Assembly: GCF_036370855.1 (NCBI RefSeq)
Contig: NC_088105.1
Location: 14,141,619-14,205,618 of the forward strand
Length of the DNA: 64,000 nt
DNA from: Dromaius novaehollandiae
Lineage: Eukaryota; Chordata; Aves; Casuariiformes; Dromaiidae
Reading direction: 5' to 3'
In this document: positions 1 to 13,400 of the stretch, piece after piece
Numbering within the stretch: position 1 is the first letter of the stretch
Layout: each line of letters starts with the position of its first letter
Notes under the pieces: generated by a model
What the model was told of the DNA's origin: nothing
Seen by the model: the letters and a program-made list of their open reading frames with translations, nothing else
The model's database searches: none
Program-made: the position numbers and the translations under genes

Positions 1-3000
1 GAAACCTTCCATACAGGCATTTAGTTAAAGCTGATAAAAACCTAATCAGTAGTATTCTAACAAATCCATGTTTTTCCATGATGGCTCTTTCTCTCTATTT
101 GCTTAGCCCTGCAAAGGTTGTTCTCAATTTCAGGCCCCAGTATGGGGAGGTGACTAGGTCAGGTGAAGCACCATGTGTAACATTATTACTGCAGTTCAAC
201 TTGAACTCTCTGAATGAGAGTAGAGAAATCCAAACCAACTTCATGCAGGATAAAGATATGCACTGCTCTGCAGTCATAGCTAGTCTTCAGTTTTTCTAAT
301 TCAGTTGTTTTAGCTGTACAGCTATTTAAAAAAACAAATCAAAAACCTCACTTTATTATATCAGCTTTAATAGAGAGAAAGTGTTTATTTTTGCTCTCTT
401 CCTGCTTAAAACACCTAAAGCTTTTCATCAAAATTAAAATTTCACTTTTGGCAGAAACTAAGCATGGGAGGTTTCAACCTGAAAGAAGATTTCTTCAGCA
501 GTGAGCGACAAAGAAGGATGCAAACAGACTATGCTCTGCAGTCCTTACAGGCATAAGCCATTGCTACCACTTTTGAGAACAAAGGCACCAACTTGAAAGC
601 AAAATAAGATATTATTTATGGTATTTATTGCAATGCTTTTTCTTTATCACGAATGTTATTTCTCCACAAAATGCTTCTTTTGAAGTAGGGCCAGCAGCAA
701 TTGCTGCCTTAAGCTACATGGGCTACACTTGCCTCCCCTATCCCACTCATTCTTGCAGGATCTTGGAAATGATCAAAAGCATTCTTCTCAGTCTCAAATG
801 TGGCTAGAGGGAAGAAGAAAGAAAGGGGGAAAAAAAGCAGCCCTTCCTTGCTCCTTTGGTTTGTGATAATGACCCAATACCAAGAGAACTTTCCTTTTCG
901 ATAAGACAAAAATAATATTTAAAAAAAGCAATTTGAAAAACTGCTTGTCTTCTACTTTCCAGTTATTTGTGGAGTTTGTTAGTTACTTTCCTTCTGAACA
1001 GCAGATCCTGTCGTTCCATCATGTTTCTCCCCCTTCCTTTCCCACACAAGTGCTCACTTGCAGAATTTGTCTGTAAATGGGGGTCCATCTTCAGAAAATG
1101 GAGGGGAGAGGACATGCAAGCAAGGGTCTATATCCTCCTCTGACTCCTCTCTCTCAAAGACCATTCTTTGCTGAAGTAGCTACAGGAGGGTATAACAAAG
1201 GACATCAGAAATGTTTCTCCTTTGACCTCTCACACAGACACAGGGAAAGTGTGACTTCTGACCAAAGAATCCCATTAGCAGCTGGGAGTGGGGAGGACAG
1301 ACCTCTCCTGCAGAGGTGCATCAAAATACCTGCCTTAGCTAAGGCATGCTGAGCTTTCCAAGCGCCAGGCAGAACAGCAGCACTGCGAGCTGGAACAGGA
1401 AGGGACTACGGAGCAGATCCCAACACTATCGCAATGAAGGTTAAATCAATGTTCAGCATTTAAAAAGAGCACATAGAGGAGGATAAAAACAGTGAAAAGG
1501 AGAGGAAGGTGATCCCGTTCAGATGGAAAAAGCTCCTGAAAAATAACATTTTCAGCTAAAATATCAATACCTGCAGAAAAAAACTTTCTTTTAATATGAC
1601 AGATGGTAAAAGCAAGGAAAAGTTTTTCATTCTGTTGGGTTACAAAACGCAAATTTGGAAAGGCTGCAAGACAGTGCACTTTGCCACATCTGCCCAGAGC
1701 AAGTCCTACTGTTTGCAGGAATTTAGTTCCTGCCCCACATTACAAGTCTGGTAAGACCAAGGCCAAGAACTGGCTTTATCAGACAAGAAGACCAGTGAGA
1801 GGCTGGAACTGCTCTGTTCTGTCCTGCCACACTTACAAAGCTGGGGTGCCTATCCAGGCTTTGCAGCCTGTGCCTGGACATTACGGATATTCTGGGCATT
1901 AAAGGGTTTTCACACAGCCACAAACACTCTGTCCACGCTGGCTGAGCTATGGGCTTGTTTAAGATGCAAAACCAGATCCAAAGGAAAAAGGAAAGAACCC
2001 GCTAACTACTTCATGCAGATGTTTGTTCAAAAACGTAGATAAATTTGATTACAGGAGGGAAAGAAAAGCAACACTCCTGTCACGGCTCTCCAGGAATTCC
2101 ATGGCACCTGATATTTTAGCTGTATTTTTATTTCTTTGGTTTGAATGTCAGTTTGATAAATGCAAAAGCGAGTCTTGCCAGGAGCCTGAACTAAATTTCA
2201 TTTGTAACTCTGGCTGAACAAATCCTTTGCACTTAAAGTTTTGAATACTGACATTTAAGTCATACAGTAATTTATAGACCAAAGCCAATAGTGATATCAT
2301 AACAAAAAGGTTTCTGGGGACAGAAACATCTCTATGAGACGGGATCTTTCCAAGCAGATGAAGAAGCTGCCAATGCCAGGCGACACCAACCAAAGATGTC
2401 ATCCTCTCCCTAACCAGTTCCAGACAAGACAGCCACAGCGCCGAGCGCTCTCTGACAAGTCTTCTTGCTTCGTATTGCCGATGAGGGCACCATCTGCTGG
2501 GCGGCTCCAGTTCACAGCACGGCACTAACCTCTGCCAGGGCTGGCGAGAGGAGCCCAGCTGCTCTCCCCTGCTGGGAAGGATGAGGAAAGAAACCTACAC
2601 GCTGGAAGGACAGTCCGTGCGTACACTTTCGGTTTGTGTTTTGTTTTAAAGCAATTTACTTTTAATAAAGCTGTTAAAAAAGAAGCAAATATCACCACCT
2701 GGTGCATCTATTTTTGCTTACAAAATTGGATACAATTATTTGGAAGTGGGCTTGCCTTTAGTGCCAAAGCTCGGGCAGGCCTGATACAAGCAGTCTCAAC
2801 CACAACCTTCATCCAGGGTGAGACTTTTGCCTATCTGACTCCAGCCCCAGCGTGTGAAACAAGGCTGCAAAGATCTCCCTGTTCTACCAGTTATGGTTGG
2901 CAGCTCCTCACCGTAACGACAGGACGCGCTTCAGACAGCTTTCAACGTTGGCAATTTTCTCTCTAGATGGGCTATGTTAAAATGTCTAGAGGTCCTCCTA

Positions 3001-3508
3001 CATCCTGACAAATCCAAAATGTTGGCTAAATGGTCATAGTAAGGCATCACGCACAATTAGCTTATCCTACTAGTTCCAGGCTAACTGTTTCTACACAAGA
3101 CAAGGCCATAATTTAGTTTGATAACCACCCCTTTTCCAGAGTCTTTTCAGATACATGACTAGTGACCCCAAAGAAATGCATTTGAAGAGGTCTTTTTAGG
3201 GTACATAAATATGTGACTTCAGCAAAGTGCCCTTGTCTCTTCACAAATATTTATGTTCACTCTTCATTTTAGATATTTCAACAGATAAAAGGATAAACAC
3301 CTTTGACATCAACCATAGAAGTCAGTGTGTGAAGCAGTAACTGTAACCAAGGTGGTGATTTAATTACACCTAATTCTATTCTGTGAAGCTGGCTGCCTTG
3401 TGCATGGGGCAAGGAACCATTATCAACTGAAGTAATTCACCATTCTGCAATATATATTGGAATTCAGGGCGCCCCGGGTGTCAAGCTTCAGAGGAGGGAG
3501 AGAAGAAA

Positions 3509-3534
3509 CAACAACAACAACAACAACAACAAAA
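3509..3534. repeat. (AAC)n microsatellite
   Basis: About eight uninterrupted AAC units followed by a short A-rich tail. Intronic. Confidence 0.95.
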
Positions 3535-4969
3535 ACACAGGGCAGTAGTTTGCTTCTGAGAAGCAGCAACTTCTGACACACTAAGGTAGTGTAGATTTTT
3601 AGGAGCAATTCTTGGGGAAATAAAAACTACAGGCAAGTTTGAACAATGAGCAGTTACTATGCTCCCTGAAGTTATGGAGAGAAGCACCCCTAAAATTCAA
3701 AGAATGTAACGAACACAACTACCACATAATTAAGTTCACATCATCCCATTTTAAACCTTGAGCATCCAAGATGTTCTCACCCTTTCACAGCAAAGCAGCA
3801 GCAAAGCCTGAACTCATGGAGAAAGAGGTAAGTTATCAGCCAGCGTGACCCTGGCATTCTGCACTGGCTCTGCAGCAGCCCTGTCACCAGAAGCACGAGG
3901 TACGAAAACAGCACAGCCAGCCCAAGGTGCAGCTTGGCCAGGACTCTGGAGGAACATGTGGCCGTGATCAGTAAAGGAAGGAACCACTTGTCCTGCTCCT
4001 ACACTTGTCGTTTGTAAGGAAATCCATATATTCAATTTTGTTCAATCCACCAACCCATCAGGAGAGACCAAGAGGTTTGGAACCTAAAAACATGTCCAAG
4101 TATCTCGGCTGGTCCTGCTCCTCCCTATTTCCTTCTCTCCCAAAGAAGAAACTATATCATGAGACAAAAGGCGTGATAATGGAGCAGTTTTGTAGTTTTG
4201 AGCCATCTCTAACTCAACTGAGAGCTTAAAGTAACAAAAGCTTTAAACAAGAGACTCACCATTCATTACTGTAAATATTTAAGCATGAAGCAAGCAAAAC
4301 ACAAGTCTCCCACCATCACCCAGATCAGCATCCCATCTAGTCTGCAGAGTGTTAGTCAGTACTAACTGTGTAACTTAAACACTCGGTGTGCCCATGTACA
4401 AGCAGCAAATCATGGTAGCATGCAACTGCAACTACCCATGGGTGGTTTCCTCATGGTTAGTAATAAAGATGATGAATCTCACTACTTCATTTTTTTTCCT
4501 AACTTCTTTTCTAACACTTCTGTTTTCTATTTTTTCACATCCTTCAGTCTTGCAAGGGTCAAAAAATCACTGCTTCTTTATATATTGCAGACAGGAATGA
4601 TTAGAGCAGACAAATCACTCTTCCCAGCTATACAGGCTGGTGTCTTTACCAGCACATTGCTCAGTGGATCCAAACTTTTAATAGATTACAGTTTCTAGCA
4701 GAGTCCTGGAAAGTAGAGGAAAACTTCTTAGGACATTCAGGAGGAGAGCTGCATGGGAGTCTCTATGAAAGGCCAGCAGTTCTAGTGCAGCTGCTTCAGG
4801 TCAATAGGACACGAGAGATTTTTGGAGCAGCAGCTTTACTTAGCTCCATCAATCACCATTTCAGTCACCTCCTACCACAAATACAGCTCAAGAATTTTCT
4901 CTTATATCACAAAGCCTCTTTGCCAGTTTCCAAGGGGTTCCAGCCATATAGAGATGGCCAAGGTGTAAA

Positions 4970-4987
4970 GGGGGGGGGGGGGGGGGG
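4970..4987. repeat. poly-G tract
   Basis: An 18-base run of G in ATF6 intronic sequence. Long mononucleotide G runs are also prone to sequencing-length error. Confidence 0.95.
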
Positions 4988-5473
4988 ATCAAATCACCTT
5001 CTTAAATCTCCTGTTCCAATCTCTTCTTGCAGATCAGTCTTTCATCCCTAAAACCTGATGTTTTCCTTTGTTTTCTAGCCACTAAATATCTGAAATAGTA
5101 GTTACGACATGTTCTGGCTGACTAATATCTTTACAAATGTTCTAATACTGCTGTTGGAAGATGATGACCACGTAGCTTCAGCAGGCCGATGGGGGGTGGG
5201 GGGGAAGAGTAGGGAAGAATCTAGTTGAATGCATTTCATAGCTGAGAAAATAACATTAGGACCATTAGCAAGTATCTGGCTTACTCTCTTGCTGCTACTG
5301 CCCCAAGAAACACAGACTCAGAAAATTCCCTTTTGTATCTTTTCCTAATTTTTGTACATTTCTTTTGTTCCTGCTACAAACAGAAAAGGGGTAAGACTTT
5401 GACAGTCCCCAATCTCCACCAACTCGCTGGTCAGTTTTTTGCGAATACATTACTATCCTGTGTAGTACTTCCA

Positions 5474-5476
<3 letters not shown>

Positions 5477-5509
<33 letters not shown>
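5477..5509. repeat. poly-A tract
   Basis: A run of about 32 A residues in intronic sequence. No SINE body is recognisable upstream, so I call it only a homopolymer. Confidence 0.95.
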
Positions 5510-5513
<4 letters not shown>

Positions 5514-8500
5514 GATTGCCTAGACCAGAACATGTGTTTGGTCTTCAGATGTGGTTAGTACCCAGGCACAGACTAACACAAATGCTGAAATCAAACAAGA
5601 ACAGAAAAAGGAATCTAGGAGTTGTAAGAGTCTAAACATTTCCAGTTTTCATGTTCTAAGTGATGAATCAAGGCGCACAGCTAATCAGATGTTTCTTAAT
5701 GCCAGAGGTCAGCAGTCTTTCAGGAGCGCTAACCAGTTGAGAAGGTAAATGTACCAACCGACACCGCCTCTCACAGACGCCTGCCTCCTGATACCGCGGT
5801 TCCAGCTCCCAGCCCGGCGGCGTGCCAAAGCCTGCACACCCACCGCCTTTAGTGCAAACACTGGGGGTTGCCAACTCCTGTCTTGCACCTCAGGGTATGC
5901 AAGTGCGGGGCAAGGGGATGACCTCTTCAGGGAGTGAAATCCAAACGGACCCTTTTCCCTGCACACAGCTCACCAATCATTCACAAATAATAATAAAGGG
6001 AAATTTTTATAGATGTTACATCCAAGTCTAAATAATTCACTAAGATTACAGAATAGTTCATTGACACACAGATGGGAAATTCCTGGACACCTTTCATCTA
6101 GCATGAAGCAAATACATTAAAGAGAAACTTACACGAACAGACTTCCTGCTAAATTCCTTTTTCTGCTTTTAGTACTTGAAAGTTTCAATTTTCTATACAA
6201 ATATTCACTATCAACACACTCAAAATAGTTTAATAACGTAGTGCAGTATCAACCTGGAGTTATCATTAACTCTATGCAAACCACATTCAAGATCAAAAAG
6301 TATTAAATCATTCAATTTACATTCTTTTACCAGAGATAACATGGTGCCATTTCCAAGGCTGAAGGATGTTCTGAAAAGCATTTTGTCAACTAAGCGCATG
6401 AGACTAGACTATCTCTCCAATGTTTTCAAACAGGTTTCCTGGGCTGATACGCCAGCTTCCCTACCAGGCTTTCAGCCCCACTCCCATATACATAAGTTGA
6501 ATGTTGTAGAACACCCACACACACAGTATATTTGTCAGCAGGAAAGAATCTTTTCCAGTAGAATAATTTTATCTGCTAAATCTGCTTGCCAAGGGCTGCC
6601 AAATCTTGGACTAGTTCCCATAAGCCTAAAATAGAAGAACAGCATTGCCTCAGAATCTGCTATAAAACATCACAAACAACTTGCCATTTACATACAGAGT
6701 AAACAAGATTTCAGACCAATAAATAAAACTGTGTATAAATCAGCGTTAGGGCAACACATCCCGTCAGTGCAGAAGAAAGAACACAGAACTACACAGCCAA
6801 CCATCCAGAAGTTATTTTGTGGGGTCCCAAGTGCCCAACACCACATTGACTGTTTGAGTACACAGATCACAGCGTGCGAGGAAAGGATTCTCGCTATAGG
6901 CCAGTTGCTCAAATGCAGTGTGTGTCACTGCATCACACATTGACTTTGGCTCATATCTGCTGAGGAAGCTGCAAGTTGCATGAAATTATTACCAGGGCCT
7001 TTAATACTTGGGTTTAATGGCTAGCTTGGGGGTGGCTTTGTCTTGCTTAGGAAGAACTTAGCAGTCTTGGTCTCTCCCACGCATGGCCATGCAGTTCTGT
7101 AGGAAGGAAGAGCTACCTGTGGACTGCCTCATCCTCTGGGCTTTGGGAACGGACATCAGTATTTCCTGGTCCTACCAACGCCTCCCTCCACCTTTCACAG
7201 CGCTTTTCCCATGCCTTCCTACAGTGAACCAGGAGCAGATCCCCTCTCATATAGAAGTAACACATGGTGTCCTCCTCCTGTAGGCCAAGAAGGGTTTGCA
7301 GGATTGCCTGCTCTACCGCTTCATATTCCAGTCCCCAAACTACCTGACCACTTTTTTGGCTTCTCTGATTTGATAAAAAGTAGACAAATAAAGAGAAAAC
7401 CTGTGAATCTGTTCTTCTGTTTTACCTCTAGCCTTCAAAAAAAAATCCTATCCCTTCCGATCAAGAAACTCCAACGCATCTTACAATACAGCAAACTAAG
7501 AGAATTTCAAAATTAGCTACAGAATTTAGGAGATGAAATTTCTACCTTATTTTTTTCCTTCTTCTTCTAAGATACTGCACTCTCTCTCTCTGTAATGGTT
7601 CATTGAATGTAAATAATGAGACATACACTGCTAACATGGTCTTGAATCAAAACACTCTGGACCTGAATGCTGTCATACCTCTACATAGGTGTGTGGATGA
7701 AACACTTCCCTACAAAGAGGAAATGGCAATACTGAAGTTTCAGATCAGATTTTGTCTCCAGTTGATCACTGCCCGGAAAAATCAGGAATTCCACATCTAG
7801 CTACTTCAGAAAAATTGTTCTTTTGCTGAACTATGAGCAAGTATGGATATTATCATAAAAACTACTTGTTTTTATAAAGAGCTGCAGGGACTAAACAAAA
7901 ATGTATTGCAAGTTTCTGTTGCTAAGGACTCAGCAGAAGAGCAATCATTACTCACGTTTGTGGAGCTACCAACCACTAACACCTCCATAAGAGGAAGAAA
8001 ATGTATAAGGGAGGAGTGAAATCTTAAGCAATGGTTTGTATTCCCCATGTTGTGGGCCTTCGGAAGTGTAATGCACAATCAACATTCACAGCACCTTGAT
8101 ACAGACTAGTATTTTAACTGCAATGCAAACATTCATCCTGCTAGGGAAAAAAAAAAAAAAAGCAGAAAGGTAAGAGCAATTCCTTGCTAATTATCAGCTA
8201 CATTTCTCCCCATTGTCTACATCCAATATTGATGCAGGCCATCTAGTTCAGGCTCGACTATTACACCAAGTGCCAGGAAAAGCCAGATATCCTTTTCACT
8301 TTATCTACTTTACTGAATAGACAGATTAAAAAAAAAAAACCCTGTTGTTTGTACAGTTATCTATTGTTACAAAGTTAGAAACACAAACTGACCTTTCAGT
8401 CTACTGTGACAGCAGTCTCTTGCTATCAAGTCAACACGTTACTCAGACCAAAGGGTGGAGAAGCTGACACATACACTTTAAAGTACTGTGGTAAAAGACT

Positions 8501-9224
8501 TCCCACTCTCCTCTTCTATCCTGTTTCCAAGACTCACAAAACTAATACTTCATGCATGCCAACTCCTCATTCTAATGCAGGTGCAATTAAAGTTTCTTCT
8601 GGCTTCAGAAATATTGCTGGTTCTATTAGTTCTCACTAAATAGGAGGACTGTCTCCTGAGTGAGTGGTAATGTTTGCAAATGGGGTGGGATATAATAAAT
8701 CACTCAATACATGGAAGCCAATTTTTCTGCTTAATAATCAAAAATCCCAGTATAACCCCTAAACGCACTTGGAAACTTTCTGCTTTAATATGACCTATAT
8801 CAAAGTAAAATTATCAGCTGTATTTCATTGCCTGAGAGAAAAGAAACAGTAAGTACTTCAAAAGTAATTTCAGTTTTAACAATTTTACTATTATTATTAA
8901 GAACTCAAAACCAAGCATTTGAACTGATTATCATAGTCAGAAACAAAGTTTTGAGTTCTGACTGATTTATAATCAGAAGCCTAGCTATTCTCTAATGACA
9001 GATATGCACAAAGTAAAAGGAGAAATTAATCCGCATGGTTTCAAAGTTTATGGGAAAAAACACTCAAGACCAAACAAAGAACCTTAATTATATGAAGAAC
9101 AAAACTGGCAACTGCCTTCAAGGTTGTATAAAGTTGTTTAAGGGGAAAAAAAAAAAGAGGGAGAAACCTCTTCATCAGATTTGTAAGACAGCTAATAAAA
9201 GGCTTAAGTTCTAATGAGGAAGAC

Positions 9225-9335
9225 TGAGGTTAGACATGTCTAATGGTAAGGATCATGAAGCACTGGCACAAGTGGTGGAATCTCCTGCACTGGATGCTAG
9301 AAGCAGCTTAAAAACACAGCTATTGAGATTAACAC
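9225..9335 (+). mobile_element. CR1 LINE 3' fragment
   Basis: The stretch beginning ggttagacatgtctaatgg and continuing through aaggatcatgaagcactggc and gtggaatctcctgcactgga matches the CR1 3' region as I remember it. Decayed and intronic. Confidence 0.65.
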
Positions 9336-10139
9336 AGTATAAACAAGCAGACATTTTCTCAAAGTCTTTTCCCAACTTTTTTCTTACGCTAAAAGGATTC
9401 TAGACATAGCTCTTTTATCCCTTCAGGTGTAAATGCCAGAAGACAAACTGCTGAATGCTACAGTGGTTAGCAAAATGCTAAATCAAGATAAATGGAAAGT
9501 ACACTATCCATCTCTTCTTGCCAGAAGGACTCCAAAAGAGGCACCATTATACTGATGATACTCCCTCTATGCAAGAGAGCATTGGAACAGAAAAGCTAGG
9601 TTTCAAGCTTAAGGCTTTAAACACCACCACAGTCTCTATTAAAGATTCAAACAAAAATCATACAGCAGCAAACTCACTATGGATTACAGTGAGTAGCGAG
9701 TGTACTGGGGAAGAGCAAAGAGGAGTTCCCAGACAGCTTACCTCAGTGGACCATAATTCAGCATTATGAAAGCCAGTATCACCATCACACACAGAGTTCT
9801 TCTCTTTGGAGATGAGACTTTGAGTTTCTGGTTCTAGACAGGAAGAATAGAGAAGACATGCAGTAAAAAAATCTAGGCCACAGACTTGCAAGAGCATTTC
9901 AGAAGCTAAATACACCAAATCATACATAATTAAACAGGTATAAATCTAGAAAGCAAGTATAAATATACCCAGGACTACTTAAAAACTGAAACTGGTTCTT
10001 TTGTACATTATATTCAGCTTTTATCCAGTCCATTTTCTCAGTGAAATCTTCAGAAGCACCATGAACAATTTTAATTCCTTATTTCAAGTCAACTAGACAA
10101 TACGACAGCTGACCTGACACAGAGTTTACAAAAATCCTG

Positions 10140-10206
10140 CTCTGAGTAGGCAGCTGGGCTAGAAACCCCCAGAGGTCTCTTCTAACCAACATTTCTATGA
10201 TTCTGT
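10140..10206 (+). mobile_element. CR1 LINE extreme 3' end
   Basis: Reads gctgggctagaaacccccag, then aggtctcttctaaccaac, and ends tctatgattctg. This is the hallmark terminus of avian CR1 elements (ATTCTATGATTCT-type end). It sits just downstream of the ATF6 bZIP exon donor, opposite in strand to the gene. Confidence 0.8.
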
Positions 10207-10272
10207 TTAAGTGCCTTCCACCTGAACAACTCCATCCTTACATACAGTTAGTTCTTCATTCAAATCTCTTAC

Positions 10273-10458
10273 CTCTAACACCACTTCATCCAGCTGCCTT
10301 TTCAGTGACCCATTCTCTCTCTTGAGTCTCTCATTCTCCAGTAAGGCTGCCTTCAGCCTGGCCTCCAGTCCCAACATGTATTCTTTTTTTTTCTTCCGTG
10401 ACTGACATGCTGACTCTCGGTTTTTGATCATGCGCTGCTGTCTTCTCAAGACATTGAC
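10273..10458 (-). CDS. ATF6: ATF6 bZIP exon
   Basis: Encodes [20 protein letters not shown], the KKKKEY basic tail, and a leucine zipper reaching LDEVVLE at the donor gtaaga (10272). These are about residues 296-357 of the predicted protein. The basic-region [13 protein letters not shown] is the ATF6 DNA-binding signature for ERSE sites. It starts in phase 0 after ctgtacag. Confidence 0.97.
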
Positions 10459-13400
10459 CTGTACAGACAGTCAGGAACTCTGTTAGTAACGTCTAAGTTA
10501 AAACTACCTCTATTTCATGTACTGTTTCTACTCTTGTAGTTTGGGAAAGCCTGCATGGTTATTCTCCCCCACCCCACTTCAAACGAGTCAACATGTTCAT
10601 CACCAAAGCAAGTAGCTATTGCGTACGTACACCTCCAGGAGTTATAGCTAAGAGAAAATGAAAAAGACAGATCCTGCACCGTCTCTGTTCTCTCTTGCAT
10701 TCTCAGCCTTCCACATGCAAGGGGCACAAAAGGTACATTCAAGCAGCAACTTGATTTGATGAATTACAAAGAAATAAAGCACAAGTCTACAGGTCTGCCT
10801 TACGAACTTTACTAGTCTACACAGTGGCATTGAGAGCAAGAAAGAAAAAGTGTTTATGATGATAAAGAAAGAGAGAACTAAGAACAATGGAATTAAATTA
10901 ACATAGATGGCACATCAAGAACTATACAAATGAAATCAGTCCAAGGATGTTAATTCTAGTTTATTTTATACAGTGAACAAAACACAAGTAAATATATGGA
11001 TAGAGTCATTCAACATTTCTGAACAGCTCTGAAAGATAAGCTTTTCCTACTGCCCTGAAGTCAAACTGGCACTAATCCCTTCCTCAGCCATTACAATTTA
11101 GTCATCTAAACTCTAACTCTTCTTTCAAGTACAGTCCCATTACTGAAAATGAAGGTATCAAAAGAAGATACTGAAGAAGTGATCAGGTAGAAGGAAGGAA
11201 GATGACTCAGAAGGCAGATGAGCAAGGATATCAAAACTACCGCAGGACTAACGAGCATAAGATCCAGGGAAAAAGAACAAATGACTTGATGTGCTTTATT
11301 AATTTGTTTCAGCACCTTCTTTTTGCTGTTTCATTCTAATGCCATGGAATATAATTCTATTCCCTGCCATAGGAATATTAATCAAAAAATATCTAAACAT
11401 AAGCCCCTCTATTCATTGAGCCTCTTCATTAATTTTTCAGAATACCACTATTTGCCCCAAGCAATGACAGCAAAGTCTTCCCACACCCTATGAGACTAAA
11501 GGTGCATACTGCAGTCTGTGCCTGACAATCAGACGCTTTGAAGTAGTACAATAAATACAGAAGGAGTCTTCGACCAGCCCTGACACTCCGTAGTCTACAA
11601 TTTTCTGCTGGATAAATCCTTACCCATGCCACTATGTTCAGCTGACAAACTTCTCCTTCCCGAGTTCCCCATCTACTTTTAATATGTTTATGTTTTGGTC
11701 TCCACAACGTGCTCAGCAGCTATGTGATGCATGAAAAATTCTTTTGGTTTGCTTTAAGCCTGCTTCTAGCTAACTGCTTTCAGCACACTTTGAATCTTCA
11801 GGGGTGACAAATGATAATTCCTTTTCACCTTACCATACATCATTTTATAGGCTACAATCAGTTCTCCATTTTCTAGACTGAAAAGTCTAATGTTTCTTTT
11901 GTGTCTCCCTGTATGGAAGCCATTCCCACACTTATTACACCTCTGCCTCTGCAGCTTTTCCAGTTCTGCTATAAACCTTTTGAAATTTTGAATACTGTCC
12001 CTGAGCCCAGACCAAACACTCTAAGCGTACCAGGTACTTACATGGCAGTTTAAATGAATATCCCGGCCTTATCTACATTAGCCTTTTCATTCAGATCAGG
12101 AGTGTGCTTTTGATGCAAATTTCCTGATCATCCCACTTAATATGCTTTGGTTTGCATCACGGAACAGTCTCCGAGCACACAAACTGGGCTCCTTCTGGAT
12201 GAAGCTAAACCAGCAGATATATCCCAGGAGAGCACATAATGCAGGCCAAACTCTAACAGTCTGCAAGGCCAGACGAGGGCAGCTCAAAGCAGCTGCTCCC
12301 CCCATCCCTCAGTAGTCATGATGTCTCCGGTTTCTTTCCCAAGCAGTAACACAGACTATCATCATTTACCACTCAATCATCTTGTGGTTTGCACTGAGTG
12401 GGACGACCTAGACTGAAAGCATCTTGCTACGAACAGGGACAAAAATGATCGATAACTGCAGAGTTATGCAAAGCTACTTGAAACCGTCAGTTTGAAGACT
12501 ACTCTGTTTATTTCCTTTCCATCACAAATTAGCAAGTGCATTCTTGTTTTATAAAACAGAAAACTTCCATTACATTATTAAGCCACAACAGGATGTGCCT
12601 TAATTATGTTAATGCTGAAAGACAACTGAATACTCTTATACCAACCTGAATATACTCCACTAGCTACCAAAACACACACACAGGCACACACACACGCACG
12701 CAGGACTTGCCTGCATCTAGCCAAAGGCTAACGAAAAGAGCTGAGAACTATTTTGGAAGCATCGGTTTAGGGAAAAGTAAACAAATCACAGAACGGCAGC
12801 ATCAACAAACTCAAACAGCGTGCTCTAGTCGAGGTTTGGCTGCCTGAAGAAACTTAACCAAAGCTTTCCAATCCACCCCCCCCCCCAACTTCTCCCAGTA
12901 TATACCCTTACACAGGCAATCTGTTGCTCTATGGCTTTAGCATCTGCAAGGAAACCTGGCTACAGGCTGTTTGAAGTCATTCTTCGTCATATTGCAGTCT
13001 AGCAACAAAGACTAAGAAAACACGTTACAGGGCATTAACACTTTGGATTGTCTCCATGGTGATCTAATTGCTTTCTGTAAAGATCATTTATAATATGTCC
13101 AAGTCTGCTGCCATCAACAAAAGCCTGTGAAAGTGAAGCTGTTTGTATTCCAAGTTCTCTTCAGCAGGAAAGGAAGGGAGATTTAAAATATTCTCATTAG
13201 CACTCAGCTTTGTGTTGTAGTATTTAAAAAAAAAAACAACCTAACATTAGAAAACTTTTGCAGACATATGTAAAATTTGGGAGGAAAAAAAAAAAGAGGA
13301 AAAAAGGGGGGAAAAAAAGTGATTCAGGCTGGCCAAAGAGTGCAGTGCAGAGAACACATCAGTTCAGGGCCAGAATCACTTCAACTGTCCAAAGATGAAA

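Larger units (their letters stand above)
1..10272. other. ATF6 intron 3' of the bZIP exon (no coding exon found)
   Basis: AT-rich, stop-rich DNA on both strands. I looked for the next ATF6 exon (human NQRLKVPSPKRR followed by the membrane span) on the minus strand and did not find it. The interval contains simple repeats and CR1 fragments but no convincing gene. Confidence 0.7.

Noticed and set aside
5477-5509. Poly-A tract as the tail of a retroposed element
   Set aside because: No SINE or processed-gene body and no target-site duplication could be recognised beside it.
1-10272. Next ATF6 exon (membrane span) expected after the bZIP exon
   Set aside because: Searched on the minus strand for the KRR-VVCVMIV type sequence; nothing comparable was seen, so the exon is taken to lie outside the window.
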